The notes: a model not told the origin generated them from the letters alone. A stretch of DNA of 64,000 nt from Pseudomonas sp. G2-4 (GCF_030064125.1 NZ_CP125957.1:1736001-1800000); one strand, 5' to 3'; positions 25,112-34,220 are shown, counted from the first letter of the stretch. Made by a program: numbers and translations.

Positions 25112-25987
25112 ATGACGACTACCCCGACCGGCGACTACCTGGAAACCCTCTACGAAGGCTACGGCCAGCGCTTTCGCATGGACAAGCTGCTGCACCAAGT
25201 GCGCACCGAGCACCAGCACCTGGTGATCTTCGAGAACCCGCGCATGGGCCGCGTGATGGCGCTGGACGGCGTGATCCAGACCACCGAAGCCGACGAGTTC
25301 ATCTATCACGAGATGCTGACCCACGTGCCGATCCTCGCCCACGGCGCGGCCAAGCGGGTGCTGATCATCGGTGGCGGCGACGGCGGCATGTTGCGTGAAG
25401 TGACCAAGCACCTGGGTGTCGAGCACATCACCATGGTGGAAATCGACGGCACTGTGGTGGACATGTGCAAGGAGTTCCTGCCTGACCACTCCAAGGGGGC
25501 CTACGACGACCCGCGCCTGAACCTGGTGATCGACGACGGTATGCGTTTCGTCGCCACTACCCAGGAGAAATTCGACGTCATCATTTCCGACTCCACCGAC
25601 CCGATCGGCCCCGGTGAAGTGCTGTTCTCGGAGAACTTCTACCAGGCCTGTCATCGTTGCCTGAACGAAGGCGGCATCCTGGTGACCCAGAACGGTACGC
25701 CGTTCATGCAACTGGGCGAAGTACAGACAACCGCCGGGCGCCTGCGTGGCCTGTTCGCCGACTGGCATTTCTACCAGGCCGCCGTGCCGACCTACATCGG
25801 CGGCGCCATGACCTTTGCCTGGGGCTCGACCGACACGGCCTATCGCAAGCTGTCCCGCGAGACCTTGCGCGAGCGGTTCATTGGCAGCGGCATCGTCACG
25901 CGTTACTACAACCCCGAAGTTCACATCGGTGCGTTCGCCATGCCGCAATACGTGTTGCAGGCGATCAACAAGCCGAGCAACGACTGA
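25112..25987 (+). CDS. speE: Spermidine synthase SpeE
   Basis: Polyamine aminopropyltransferase: putrescine plus decarboxylated S-adenosylmethionine gives spermidine and methylthioadenosine. It has 291 aa, with the nucleotide-binding [13 protein letters not shown], catalytic region DDGMRFV and [13 protein letters not shown]. The ATG at 25112 is chosen because the residues from an upstream in-frame start at 25055 are not conserved. It is a single-gene unit bounded by family A repeats. Confidence 0.94.
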   Translation: MTTTPTGDYLETLYEGYGQRFRMDKLLHQVRTEHQHLVIFENPRMGRVMALDGVIQTTEADEFIYHEMLTHVPILAHGAAKRVLIIGGGDGGMLREVTKHLGVEHITMVEIDGTVVDMCKEFLPDHSKGAYDDPRLNLVIDDGMRFVATTQEKFDVIISDSTDPIGPGEVLFSENFYQACHRCLNEGGILVTQNGTPFMQLGEVQTTAGRLRGLFADWHFYQAAVPTYIGGAMTFAWGSTDTAYRKLSRETLRERFIGSGIVTRYYNPEVHIGAFAMPQYVLQAINKPSND

Positions 25988-26409
25988 TTTTATGCGGCAA
26001 GGCGGCTCATGTGGCACAGAGCCTATGTGGCACAGAGCTTATGTGGCGAGGGAGCTTGCTCCCGCTGGGTCGCGCAGCGGCCCCAACCCTGGACAGTTAC
26101 GCAGTTGTTTCTGAGTGGGCCCAGGGAGGGGGCTGCTTCGCAGCCCAGCGGGAGCAAGCTCCCTCGCCACAACAGTGCCCAGCTTGAATGAGTGGGTGCT
26201 TTTGTGTTTCCAGATATTCATTGAACAGAATTTTCACAAAACCTTGCGGACAATCTCCGCGCTTTATCGCCGTCGGTTATTTAATGGCAATGCCTTAGCC
26301 GTTCGTGCAACATTTGCGCACTCGCGCACGCCCCGGGGCCGGCATTGGTCAACAGAGGGCACACCGTTGTTCTTTTGTCACTTCAACTCCAATAGGGTCC
26401 TCAAACGAC
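25988..26409. other. 422-base intergenic region: tandem 16-mer, repeat A3, AT-rich part
   Basis: From left to right: two tandem 16-base units (C/T)ATGTGGCACAGAGC(C/T) at 26008-26039, whose third, partial unit merges into repeat A3 (26042-26171); then ~240 bases with a lower G+C stretch (26200-26300), presumably containing the promoter of the following gene. No clear -35/-10 pair was found, and no gene. Confidence 0.6.
26042..26171. repeat. Paired palindromic repeat, family A (A3)
   Basis: Ends ATGTGGCGAGGGAGCTTGCT ... AGCAAGCTCCCTCGCCAC around a ~85-base spacer with inner stems. It lies between speE and the sulfatase-fold gene. Confidence 0.85.
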
Positions 26410-28503
26410 ATGGCAATTCCTGACGCCCTGAGTCAGCAGCGCACCACGCATCGCTTGCTGCAACCGACCGTCAAATCGCACCTGGCCTACACGTTGCTTT
26501 GTGCCCTGGTGATGATGGTCATGTTCAGCCTGCTGCGCGTGGCGCTGCTGGTCTATAACCGCGAAATGATCCTCGACACCCCGGCCTCGACCTTCGTAGA
26601 AGCGTTCGCCAACGGCCTGCGTTTCGACTTGCGCCTGGTGGTCTACCTCAGCATTCCGTTGCTGCTGGCGTTGTTCAGCGCGCGGGCCATGGCGGCACGT
26701 GGGTTCTTTCGTTTGTGGCTGACCGTCACCTCCAGCATCGCGCTGTTCCTCGGCCTGATGGAGATGGACTTCTACCGTGAATTTCACCAGCGCCTCAACG
26801 GCCTGGTCTTCCAATACGTGAAGGAAGACCCGAAAACCGTGATGAGCATGCTCTGGTACGGTTTCCCGGTGGTGCGCTACCTGCTGGCCTGGTTCGGCGG
26901 CACGCTCATCCTGAGCCTGGCGTTCAAAGGCGCCGACCGTGCTACCCGCCCGCGCGGGCCTTTCAGTGGCGGCAGCATCGGCACCCGCCAGATCGCCCCG
27001 TGGTACGGCCGTATCGCGGTGTTCATGGTTTGCCTGCTGGTGGCCGTGGCCGCCGCCCGTGGCACACTGCGCCAAGGACCACCCCTGCGCTGGGGCGACG
27101 TCTACACCACCGAGTCGAACTTCGCCAACCAGTTGGGGCTCAACGGTACGTTGTCGCTGGTGGCGGCGGCCAAGAGCCGGATGTCCGAACACCGTGACAA
27201 CGTCTGGAAAGCCACCCTCGAGCAGCCACTGGCACAACAGACCGTGCGCGACATGCTGGTGATGCCTGACGATAAACTGGTGGACACCGAGACGGCCGCC
27301 GTGCGCCGTGACTACACGCCGCCGGCCGACAAGACCCTGCCCATCAAGAATGTGGTCGTGATTCTCATGGAGAGCATGGCCGGTCACTCGGTGGGCGCCC
27401 TGGGCGCGCCAGGCAACATCACGCCCTACCTGGACAAACTGTCCAAAGAAGGGCTGCTGTTCGACCGTTTCTTCTCCAACGGCACCCACACCCACCAGGG
27501 TATGTTCGCCACCATGGCGTGCTTCCCGAACCTGCCGGGTTTCGAATACCTGATGCAGACCCCGGAAGGCAGCCACAAGCTGTCGGGCCTGCCGCAACTG
27601 CTCAGTCCACGCGGCTTTGATGACGTCTATGTCTACAACGGCGATTTCGCCTGGGACAACCAGTCAGGCTTCTTCAGCAGCCAGGGCATGACCACATTCA
27701 TCGGACGTAACGATTACGTGAACCCGGTGTTCTCCGATCCGACCTGGGGGGTGTCCGACCAGGACATGTTCGACCGCGGCCTGGTCGAACTCAAGGCCCG
27801 GGAAAACGGCAAGCCGTTCTATGCCTTGCTGCAAACCCTGTCCAACCACACGCCGTATGCACTGCCGACGCCGTTGCCGGTGGAGCCGGTCACCGATCGT
27901 GGCAGCCTGAACGAACACCTGACCGCCATGCGCTACTCCGATTGGGCGCTGGGCCAGTTCTTCGAGAAGGCCCGCAAGGAGCCTTACTTCAAGGAAACGC
28001 TGTTTGTCGTGGTCGGCGACCATGGTTTTGGCAACGAGCGCCAGATTACCGAAATGGACCTCGGCCGTTTCAACGTGCCGATGCTGTTGATCGGCCCGGG
28101 CGTCCAGGAGAAGTTCGGCCAGCGCAGCCACACGGTGGGCACCCAGGTCGATATCGTCCCGACCATCATGGGCCGCATCGGTGGCCAGGTACGCAATCAG
28201 TGCTGGGGCCGCGACCTGTTGAACCTGCCCGAAGGCGACACCGGTTTTGGTGTGATCAAACCGTCGGGCAGTGACCAGACCACCGCGATCCTCCACGGTG
28301 ACACTATCCTGGTACTGCCGAGGGAAAAGGAAATGGCGCCGAAGATGTACCGCTATGAGTTGGGTGCCAACCCGCATGCGGAAATCATCCCGGACGCACC
28401 GGAGTTTGCGCAGATGAAACTCAAGCTTGAATCATTCCTGCAGACCGCGACCAAAAGCCTGTTGGACAACACCGCCGGCGTGGTTGACGGCAAGCCGGAC
28501 TGA
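26410..28503 (+). CDS. LTA synthase/OpgB-like sulfatase-fold membrane protein
   Basis: It has 697 aa. Five N-terminal transmembrane helices (~25-255) precede a periplasmic alkaline-phosphatase-superfamily domain (~300-640): VVVILMESMAGHSVGALG gives the metal-binding Glu, FSNGTHTHQGMFAT the nucleophile region, and VVGDHGFGN the later metal site. This is the LtaS/OpgB architecture, expected to transfer phosphoglycerol from phosphatidylglycerol onto a glycan. A Gram-negative cell has no lipoteichoic acid, so periplasmic glucan or another glycan is a likelier acceptor (inference). The ribosome site is weak. A bidirectional terminator follows. Confidence 0.85.
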   Translation: MAIPDALSQQRTTHRLLQPTVKSHLAYTLLCALVMMVMFSLLRVALLVYNREMILDTPASTFVEAFANGLRFDLRLVVYLSIPLLLALFSARAMAARGFFRLWLTVTSSIALFLGLMEMDFYREFHQRLNGLVFQYVKEDPKTVMSMLWYGFPVVRYLLAWFGGTLILSLAFKGADRATRPRGPFSGGSIGTRQIAPWYGRIAVFMVCLLVAVAAARGTLRQGPPLRWGDVYTTESNFANQLGLNGTLSLVAAAKSRMSEHRDNVWKATLEQPLAQQTVRDMLVMPDDKLVDTETAAVRRDYTPPADKTLPIKNVVVILMESMAGHSVGALGAPGNITPYLDKLSKEGLLFDRFFSNGTHTHQGMFATMACFPNLPGFEYLMQTPEGSHKLSGLPQLLSPRGFDDVYVYNGDFAWDNQSGFFSSQGMTTFIGRNDYVNPVFSDPTWGVSDQDMFDRGLVELKARENGKPFYALLQTLSNHTPYALPTPLPVEPVTDRGSLNEHLTAMRYSDWALGQFFEKARKEPYFKETLFVVVGDHGFGNERQITEMDLGRFNVPMLLIGPGVQEKFGQRSHTVGTQVDIVPTIMGRIGGQVRNQCWGRDLLNLPEGDTGFGVIKPSGSDQTTAILHGDTILVLPREKEMAPKMYRYELGANPHAEIIPDAPEFAQMKLKLESFLQTATKSLLDNTAGVVDGKPD

Positions 28504-28517
28504 GGTTCGGCGCGGAT

Positions 28518-28550
28518 AAAAAAAGAGGCCTGAAGAGGCCTCTTTTTTTT
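28518..28550. terminator. Bidirectional rho-independent terminator
   Basis: Seven A, GAGGCC, loop TGAAGA, GGCCTC, then a long T-run: a 13-bp A/T-flanked stem. It is symmetric and lies between convergent genes (ends 28503 and 28566), so it can serve both. Confidence 0.9.
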
Positions 28551-28565
28551 GCGCTTACTTAGGGG

Positions 28566-28718
28566 TTATATCTTGCCCAGTAATAGCAGGACCAACAGCA
28601 CCACCAACACTACACCGATGATACCGGACGGACCGTAACCCCAACTTCTGGAGTGCGGGAAGACCGGCAGGCCACCGACTAGCAGGAGGATCAGGATAAT
28701 GATGAGTATTGTGCCCAT
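28566..28718 (-). CDS. DUF3309 hydrophobic micro-protein
   Basis: It has 50 aa: MGTILIIILILLLVGGLPVF, then PHSRSWGYGPSG and a second hydrophobic stretch ending LLGKI. The two-helix pattern with the central HSRSWGYGPSG is the DUF3309 family signature. An AAGGAAA ribosome site lies just before the ATG. The family often responds to stress in other bacteria, but its function is unknown. A longer overlapping ORF in another frame is a shadow. Confidence 0.85.
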   Translation of the reverse strand: MGTILIIILILLLVGGLPVFPHSRSWGYGPSGIIGVVLVVLLVLLLLGKI

Positions 28719-29096
28719 TGTTGATTTCCTTATTGGTCAGTTCTGGAGTGATGCAACTTTCAACTACCAGCACGCATGCGTTAAATCCGGGCGGCTTAAT
28801 AAGTCCGACCGTAACGTCCTGTAAAAAATTCAAAGTTTTTTGTTGTTTGGCCTAGGGGCCGAAGGCGGCACCGAACACCCGGTGGCGAGGGAGCTTGCTC
28901 CCGCTCGGTTGCGCAGCGACCGCAAAAATCCTGGGGCCGCCTCGCAGCCCAGCGGGAGCAAGCTCCCTCGCCACGTATGCGGGCCACAACCTATTACGGT
29001 TTGCCCCCGCCATTCAGCACTCTGATGGAGCGTGGGTCCGGCCAGGTCCTTCGCTACACTCGGCCCATCTCTCCCGGAACAACAAGGCTGTTTCCT
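28719..29096. other. 378-base intergenic region with repeat A4
   Basis: It separates the divergent DUF3309 gene and SDR gene. It contains an AT-rich stretch at 28825-28850 and repeat A4 (28882-28974). No further gene is seen. Confidence 0.6.
28882..28974. repeat. Paired palindromic repeat, family A (A4)
   Basis: Ends GTGGCGAGGGAGCTTGCTCC ... GGAGCAAGCTCCCTCGCCAC with a short spacer. Confidence 0.85.
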
Positions 29097-29912
29097 ATGC
29101 AAAATCGCATGATGATCACCGGTGCCGGCTCTGGCCTGGGTCGCGAAATCGCGCTGCGCTGGGCCCGCGAAGGCTGGCGGCTGGCCTTGTCGGATGTCAG
29201 TGAACCTGGCCTCAAGGAAACCCTCAAACTGGTGCGTGAAGCCGGAGGCGAGGGCTTCATCCAGCGTTGCGATGTGCGTGACTACAGCCAACTGACCGCG
29301 TTCGCCCAGGCTTGTGAAGAGAAGTTTGGCGGCATCGACATTATCGTCAACAACGCTGGGGTGGCTTCGGGCGGGTTTTTCAACGAACTCTCCCTGGAAG
29401 ATTGGGACTGGCAGATCGCGATCAACCTGATGGGGGTGGTCAAGGGCTGCAAGGCGTTCTTGCCGTTACTGGAAAAAAGCCATGGCAAGATTATCAATAT
29501 CGCCTCCATGGCCGCCTTGATGCAGGGCCCAGCCATGAGCAACTACAACGTGGCCAAGGCCGGTGTCGTCGCGTTGTCGGAAAGCCTCCTGATCGAGCTC
29601 GCACAGCAGGAGATCGGCGTCCATGTGGTGTGTCCGTCGTTCTTCCAGACCAATCTGCTGGACTCGTTCCGCGGCCCGACCCCGGCCATGAAAGCCCAGG
29701 TGGGCAAATTGCTGGAAAGCTCCCCGATCACGGCCACCGACATCGCCGATTACATCTACCAGCAGGTCGCCGAAGGCCAGTTCATGATCCTGCCCCACGA
29801 GCAGGGCCGCATGGCCTGGGCCCTCAAGCAGAAGAACCCGCAGTTGCTGTACGACGAAATGACCGTCATGGCCGACAAGATGCGCGCCAAGGCCCGACAG
29901 AACCCGAGTTGA
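29097..29912 (+). CDS. SDR-family oxidoreductase
   Basis: It has 271 aa, a classical short-chain dehydrogenase/reductase. NAD(P)-binding ITGAGSGLGREIAL is at ~residues 7-20, NNAG near 85, and the active site with Ser (NIASMAAL) and SNYNVAKAG (YxxxK) near 150. The substrate is unknown. The ATG at 29097 follows AACAAGGCTG; the coding frame extends upstream to 28977 but without conservation. It is monocistronic or reads towards the YnfA-like gene 57 bases on. Confidence 0.88.
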   Translation: MQNRMMITGAGSGLGREIALRWAREGWRLALSDVSEPGLKETLKLVREAGGEGFIQRCDVRDYSQLTAFAQACEEKFGGIDIIVNNAGVASGGFFNELSLEDWDWQIAINLMGVVKGCKAFLPLLEKSHGKIINIASMAALMQGPAMSNYNVAKAGVVALSESLLIELAQQEIGVHVVCPSFFQTNLLDSFRGPTPAMKAQVGKLLESSPITATDIADYIYQQVAEGQFMILPHEQGRMAWALKQKNPQLLYDEMTVMADKMRAKARQNPS

Positions 29913-29969
29913 CCTGAATGCCCGGTGTCCTCAGGATGGCGCCATTCGGCCTTCCTGATGGACCTTCCC

Positions 29970-30302
29970 ATGCTCAATTACCTATGGTTCTTACTCGCCG
30001 CGCTATTTGAAATCGCCGGTTGCTATGCCTTCTGGATGTGGCTGCGCCAGGGCAAGAGCGCCTGGTGGATCGCCCCGGCGCTGATTAGCCTCACGTTGTT
30101 CGCGCTGTTGCTGACGCGCATCGAAGCGACCTACGCCGGTCGCGCCTACGCCGCTTATGGTGGCATCTATATCATTGCTTCGATCGGCTGGCTGGCGGTG
30201 ATCGAACGCGTGCGGCCGCTGGGTTCCGACTGGATCGGTGTAGCGCTCTGTGTGCTCGGGGCCAGTGTAATTCTGTTCGGCCCGCGATTTTCGGCCTCTT
30301 GA
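29970..30302 (+). CDS. YnfA family (UPF0060) membrane protein
   Basis: It has 110 aa with four transmembrane helices. [20 protein letters not shown] and [20 protein letters not shown] are the UPF0060/YnfA signatures, related to small multidrug transporters. An alternative start (29958) would add MDLP. Transport substrate unknown. Confidence 0.9.
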   Translation: MLNYLWFLLAALFEIAGCYAFWMWLRQGKSAWWIAPALISLTLFALLLTRIEATYAGRAYAAYGGIYIIASIGWLAVIERVRPLGSDWIGVALCVLGASVILFGPRFSAS

Positions 30303-30453
30303 AAAAAAACGCGGTTCGACCAGGTTTTGCAGGACGTTTCCTTCAGTCACCAGCGCTTTGGTTGTAGGGGGTTACTGAATTCTTGCGGCAGCCTTGAGAA
30401 CACGCAACAGGCCGGGCATGGTCGAGGTCCAGACAATCTTAAGGACAAGAACC

Positions 30454-30654
30454 ATGCTTGTATTAAGCCGCGCAGTGGGTGAGTTGATTTCCATCGGTGA
30501 TGACATTTCCGTCCGGGTGCTGTCGGTCAGCGGCAGCACGGTACGTTTTGGCGTGGAGGCGCCTCGGCATATCGATGTTCATCGCTTTGAAATCTACGAA
30601 AAGATCCAGAAAAAAAAGGCCAACGCCGCTCGCAAGGCGTGTTCAGTCGAATAG
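30454..30654 (+). CDS. CsrA/RsmA-family RNA-binding protein (divergent paralogue)
   Basis: It has 66 aa. The N-terminus MLVLSRAVGELISIGDDISV and APRHIDVHRFEIYEKI fit CsrA; RNA-contacting L4 and R44 (VHRFEIY) are kept. It differs from the RsmA and RsmE types (typically MLILTR), has F45 where Glu is usual, and has a basic C-terminal tail (KKKANAARKACSVE). Pseudomonads carry several paralogues (RsmA, RsmE, RsmI, RsmN); this may be the RsmI type, but I cannot confirm it. Its 3' end overlaps the convergent UPF0270 gene by 12 bases. Confidence 0.9.
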   Translation: MLVLSRAVGELISIGDDISVRVLSVSGSTVRFGVEAPRHIDVHRFEIYEKIQKKKANAARKACSVE

Positions 30655-30870
30655 ATGCTTGGGCACATCGTGCTTGAGCATCAGTTGACACTGCTCGCTG
30701 TCGGGGTCGAAGACGATCAACGCCTGGCCTTTGGTCAAGGCCTGCCTGACCCGCAATACCCGCGTTTCCAAGGGCGTGTCGTCGCCATTGTCGGTGCCAT
30801 CGCGGGTCACGAAATCCTCGATCAGGCGGGTGAGCGTGTCGACTTCGAGTTGGTCGTGGGGGATCAGCAT
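30643..30870 (-). CDS. UPF0270 (YheU) family protein
   Basis: It has 75 aa, acidic, with MLIPHDQLEVDTLTRLIEDF followed by VTRDGTDNGDDTPLETRVLRV, the signature of the YheU/UPF0270 family. Function unknown. It is convergent with and overlaps the csrA paralogue. Confidence 0.92.
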   Translation of the reverse strand: MLIPHDQLEVDTLTRLIEDFVTRDGTDNGDDTPLETRVLRVRQALTKGQALIVFDPDSEQCQLMLKHDVPKHLFD

Positions 30871-30957
30871 GGTGTACCTCGGCTAGACAATAACGCGATG
30901 CTACGGCCAATGGGCTTTTGCGGCTAGCCTGAGTTCTGTGGGGGCTTTTCTGGTGCC

Positions 30958-31051
30958 ATCGCGAGCAAGCTCGCTCCCACAGTAGATCTGTAGCTGACGC
31001 AAAATTTGCGTTCAATAGAGATCACTGTGGGAGCGAGCTTGCTCGCGATGA
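30958..31051. repeat. Paired palindromic repeat, family B, reversed orientation (B2)
   Basis: CATCGCGAGCAAGCTCGCTC... and ...GAGCGAGCTTGCTCGCGATG face each other with their GTGGG heads inward. The spacer holds the perfect odd palindrome ACGCAAAATTTGCGT (30997-31011). Confidence 0.8.
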
Positions 31052-31079
31052 CTATCGTGCAAACGCTGAAAAATCTGGA

Positions 31080-32270
31080 TCAGCTATCCGACCGCTGCCC
31101 AATCAAGCTGTCCACCGATGGCACCCGGGTATCGCTTTCCATCTGCGTATCGTGTTCGATCTGATGACTGAAGCGGTCCAGGGAACCCTGGGCCGGTTGC
31201 GCGTCGCTGGCGAACACCGGTGGGCTGAGGATGTACGCACCCAACAGGCGGCTGAGGGCGGCCAGGCTGTCGATGTGGGTGCGTTCATAGCCGTGGGTGG
31301 CGTCGCAGCCAAAGGCGAGCAGGGCGGTGCGGATGTCGTGGCCGGCGGTGACGGCTGAGTGGGCGTCGCTGAAGTAATAGCGAAACAGGTCGCGGCGGGC
31401 CGGCAGTTCGTTCTCCTTGGCCAGTTTCAGCAAGTGCCGCGACAGGTGATAGTCATAAGGGCCACCGGAATCCTGCATGGCCACGCTGACCGCATGTTCG
31501 CTCGAATGCTGGCCGGGTGCGACGGGCGCAATGTCGATGCCGACGAATTCACTGACGTCCCAAGGCAGCGCGGCCGCCGCACCACTGCCGGTTTCCTCGG
31601 TGATGGTGAACAGCGGGTGGCAATCGATCAGCAGCTCTTCGCCGCTGTCGACAATCGCCTTGAGCGCCGCCAGCAGTGCCGCAACCCCGGCCTTGTCGTC
31701 CAGGTGCCGGGCGCTGATGTGGCCGCTCTCGGTGAACTCGGGCAAGGGATCGAAGGCTACGTAATCGCCGATGCCCACCCCCAGGGTTTCACAATCGGCG
31801 CGGGTGGTGCAGTAGGCGTCCAGGCGCAGTTCGATGTGGTCCCAACTGATGGGCATTTCATCCACCGCGGTATTGAACGCGTGCCCGGACGCCATCAACG
31901 GCAGGACGCTGCCGCGAATCACCCCGGTGTCGGTAAACAGGCTGACCCGGCTGCCTTCGGCAAACCGGCTCGACCAGCAGCCCACCGGGGCCAGGATCAG
32001 GCGACCGTTGTCCTTGATGGCCCGCACGGAAGCGCCGATGGTGTCCAAGTGGGCCGACACGGCCCGGTCGGGGCTGCTTTTGCGACCTTTGAGGGTGGCG
32101 CGGATCGTGCCGCGCCGGGTCATTTCGAAAGGAATACCCAGTTCTTCGAGCCGCTCGGCAACGTAGCGCACGATGGTGTCGGTGAAGCCGGTAGGGCTGG
32201 GAATGGCGAGCATTTCCAGCAGGACTTTTTGCAGGTATTCGAGATTCGGTTCGGGAATTTTGCTGATCAT
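31080..32270 (-). CDS. NAGGN-system M42 family peptidase
   Basis: It has 396 aa, an M42/M28-type zinc aminopeptidase fold: AHLDT (metal His/Asp), HLDDKAG, TITEETGSGAA (catalytic Glu), GIDIAP, and YFSDAHSAVTAGHD are all in place. In Pseudomonas and rhizobia this gene is always near asnO and ngg, which make N-acetylglutaminylglutamine amide (NAGGN), so it may process or recycle the dipeptide. The ATG at 32270 has GGAG 6 bases upstream; the frame extends to 32294 without support. It is separated from ngg by 201 bases with repeat B3. Confidence 0.9.
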   Translation of the reverse strand: MISKIPEPNLEYLQKVLLEMLAIPSPTGFTDTIVRYVAERLEELGIPFEMTRRGTIRATLKGRKSSPDRAVSAHLDTIGASVRAIKDNGRLILAPVGCWSSRFAEGSRVSLFTDTGVIRGSVLPLMASGHAFNTAVDEMPISWDHIELRLDAYCTTRADCETLGVGIGDYVAFDPLPEFTESGHISARHLDDKAGVAALLAALKAIVDSGEELLIDCHPLFTITEETGSGAAAALPWDVSEFVGIDIAPVAPGQHSSEHAVSVAMQDSGGPYDYHLSRHLLKLAKENELPARRDLFRYYFSDAHSAVTAGHDIRTALLAFGCDATHGYERTHIDSLAALSRLLGAYILSPPVFASDAQPAQGSLDRFSHQIEHDTQMESDTRVPSVDSLIGQRSDS

Positions 32271-32350
32271 GGAAACTCCTGATGGGTTGAGCACATCGAT
32301 GGTTTCGATGAGAGTGTCCGACTGTTGAATGAGGGTGCCTGAACTGGCCT

Positions 32351-32446
32351 CATCGCGAGCAAGCTCGCTCCCACATGGGGTTTCTGGTGTTTACACATTT
32401 TGTGTTCACCGTAGGACCTCTGTGGGAGCGAGCTTGCTCGCGATGA
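32351..32446. repeat. Paired palindromic repeat, family B, reversed orientation (B3)
   Basis: CATCGCGAGCAAGCTCGCTC... and ...GAGCGAGCTTGCTCGCGATG with heads inward. The spacer has the palindrome ACACA-TTT-TGTGT (32393-32405) within an outer GGTG/CACC pair. It lies inside the NAGGN cluster, between ngg and the peptidase gene. Confidence 0.8.
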
Positions 32447-32471
32447 GGGCTGTTCAGGCACTACACCTCTA

Positions 32472-34217
32472 CTAGGCCACCGCCTGGCTATGGGGAAACA
32501 ACAGATCCACAAAGCGTTCGGCGGTGGGCTGCGGTTCGTGGTTGGCCAGGCCGGCGCGTTCGTTGGCTTCGATGAACACGTACTCGGGTTGATCAGCCGC
32601 CGGCACCAGCAAGTCGAGGCCGACCATGGGAATGTCCAGTGCCCGCGCAGCGCGCACCGCCGCTTCGGCAAGCGTCGGATGAAGGATCCCGGTGACGTCC
32701 TCCAGGACACCGCCGGTATGCAGGTTCGCCGTCCGCCGTACGAACAGGTGTTTTCCGGCCGGCAGGACGCTGTCGTAGTCAAACCCCGCCGCGCTCAGCG
32801 TGCGCTGGGTCTCGGCGTCCATCGGGATCTTGCTTTCGCCGTCCGTGGCGGCTTGTCGGCGACGGCTCTGGGCTTCGATCAGCGCGCCGATGGTGTGCCG
32901 GCCATCGCCGATCACCTCCGCCGGACGGCGGATCGCCGCGGCCACCACTTCAAAGCCGATCACCAGGATCCGCAGGTCGAGCCCTTCATGAAAACTTTCC
33001 AACAACACCTGGCTGTCGAACTGCCGGGCCGCTTCGATGGCACTCTGCACATCCTCGATGGTGCGCAGATCCACCGCCACGCCTTGGCCCTGTTCACCGT
33101 CCAGGGGCTTGACCACCACTCGCTCGTGTTCATCGAGAAATGCCAGGTTGTCATCGGCATTGCCCGCCAGCTGTTGGGCCGGCAGGTTCAGGCCAGCGCT
33201 TTTCAGCGCCTTATGGGTCAGGCTTTTGTTCTGGCACAAAGTCATGCTGATGGCGCTGGTCAGGTCGCTCAAGGATTCGCGGCACCGCACCCGCCGGCTA
33301 CCGTGAACCAAGGTGAATAACCCAGCCTCAGCGTCGTCCACCTGCACTTCGATGCCTCGACGATGGGCCTCCTCGACAATGATTCGCGCATACGGATTGA
33401 ACGACGCCTCGGGCCCAGGCCCCAGGAACAGCGGCTGGTTAATGCCGTTCTTGCGCTTGATGGCGAAGGTCGACAAGTTGCGGAAACCGAGCTTGGCATA
33501 GAGGCTTTTCGCCAGGCGATTGTCGTGCAACACCGAGAGGTCGAGGTAACTCAGGCCACGGCTCATGAAATGCTCGACAAGGTGGCGCACCAGCACTTCG
33601 CCCACGCCGGGACGCGAACATTGCGGGTCCACGGCCAGGCACCAGAGGCTGCTGCCGTTTTCCGGATCGTTGAAGGCCTTCTGATGATTCAGACCCATGA
33701 CGCTGCCGATCACCGCGCTGGTGTCGTCATCTTCAGCCAGCCAATACACCGGGCCGCCCGCATGACGCGGGGTCAGTCGTTGCGGATCGATGGGCAGCAT
33801 GCCGCGAGCCTGGTAGAGCTGGTTGATGGCCTGCCAGTCTGCCTCGTTCTGGGCCCGGCGAATCCGAAAACCGCGAAACACCCGCGTGGCCTGGCGATAG
33901 TCGCTGAACCACAGGCGCAAGGTGTCGGAGGGGTCAAGGAACAGCTGCGCCGGTTCCAGCCCCAGCACTTGCTGGGGCGCGGCGACGTACAAGGCAATGT
34001 CCCGTTCGCCAGGCTGTTCGTTGAGCAGTTCCTGGGCCAGGCTCGCCGGGTCCGGGAACGTGTGGCCGATCAGCAGTCGGCCCCAGCCGCAATGCACCGC
34101 GATCGGGTCGGCGCCCAATTCGCTGCCGTCTTCGGCCAGGCGTGCCTGCAGGCGTTCATAGGAGGGCGCCTGGCCGCGCAGAAGGCGTTGGTTGTGAACG
34201 GTTGCATGAGGTTTCAT
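32472..34217 (-). CDS. ngg: N-acetylglutaminylglutamine synthetase
   Basis: It has 581 aa with two fused enzymes: an N-terminal GNAT acetyltransferase region (~100-270; GEVLVRHLVEHFMSRG) and a C-terminal ATP-grasp ligase (~300-575; RVVVKPLDGEQGQGVAV, GLDLRILVIG, FIEANERAGL). Together they make N-acetylglutaminylglutamine, the precursor of the osmolyte NAGGN. It starts 3 bases after the stop of the upstream amidotransferase gene, so the two are coupled. The cluster is known to be osmotically induced in P. aeruginosa. Confidence 0.93.
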   Translation of the reverse strand: MKPHATVHNQRLLRGQAPSYERLQARLAEDGSELGADPIAVHCGWGRLLIGHTFPDPASLAQELLNEQPGERDIALYVAAPQQVLGLEPAQLFLDPSDTLRLWFSDYRQATRVFRGFRIRRAQNEADWQAINQLYQARGMLPIDPQRLTPRHAGGPVYWLAEDDDTSAVIGSVMGLNHQKAFNDPENGSSLWCLAVDPQCSRPGVGEVLVRHLVEHFMSRGLSYLDLSVLHDNRLAKSLYAKLGFRNLSTFAIKRKNGINQPLFLGPGPEASFNPYARIIVEEAHRRGIEVQVDDAEAGLFTLVHGSRRVRCRESLSDLTSAISMTLCQNKSLTHKALKSAGLNLPAQQLAGNADDNLAFLDEHERVVVKPLDGEQGQGVAVDLRTIEDVQSAIEAARQFDSQVLLESFHEGLDLRILVIGFEVVAAAIRRPAEVIGDGRHTIGALIEAQSRRRQAATDGESKIPMDAETQRTLSAAGFDYDSVLPAGKHLFVRRTANLHTGGVLEDVTGILHPTLAEAAVRAARALDIPMVGLDLLVPAADQPEYVFIEANERAGLANHEPQPTAERFVDLLFPHSQAVA

Positions 34218-34220
34218 CTA

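Noticed and set aside
26009..26191. Short ORFs in repeat regions encoding peptides such as GACSRWVAQRP or EQAPSPQ
   Set aside because: They are translations of family A repeats and recur at every copy in several frames; not genes.
28555..28833. 92-codon minus-strand ORF over the DUF3309 gene
   Set aside because: Wrong frame; it overlaps the terminator and the well-supported 50-aa gene.
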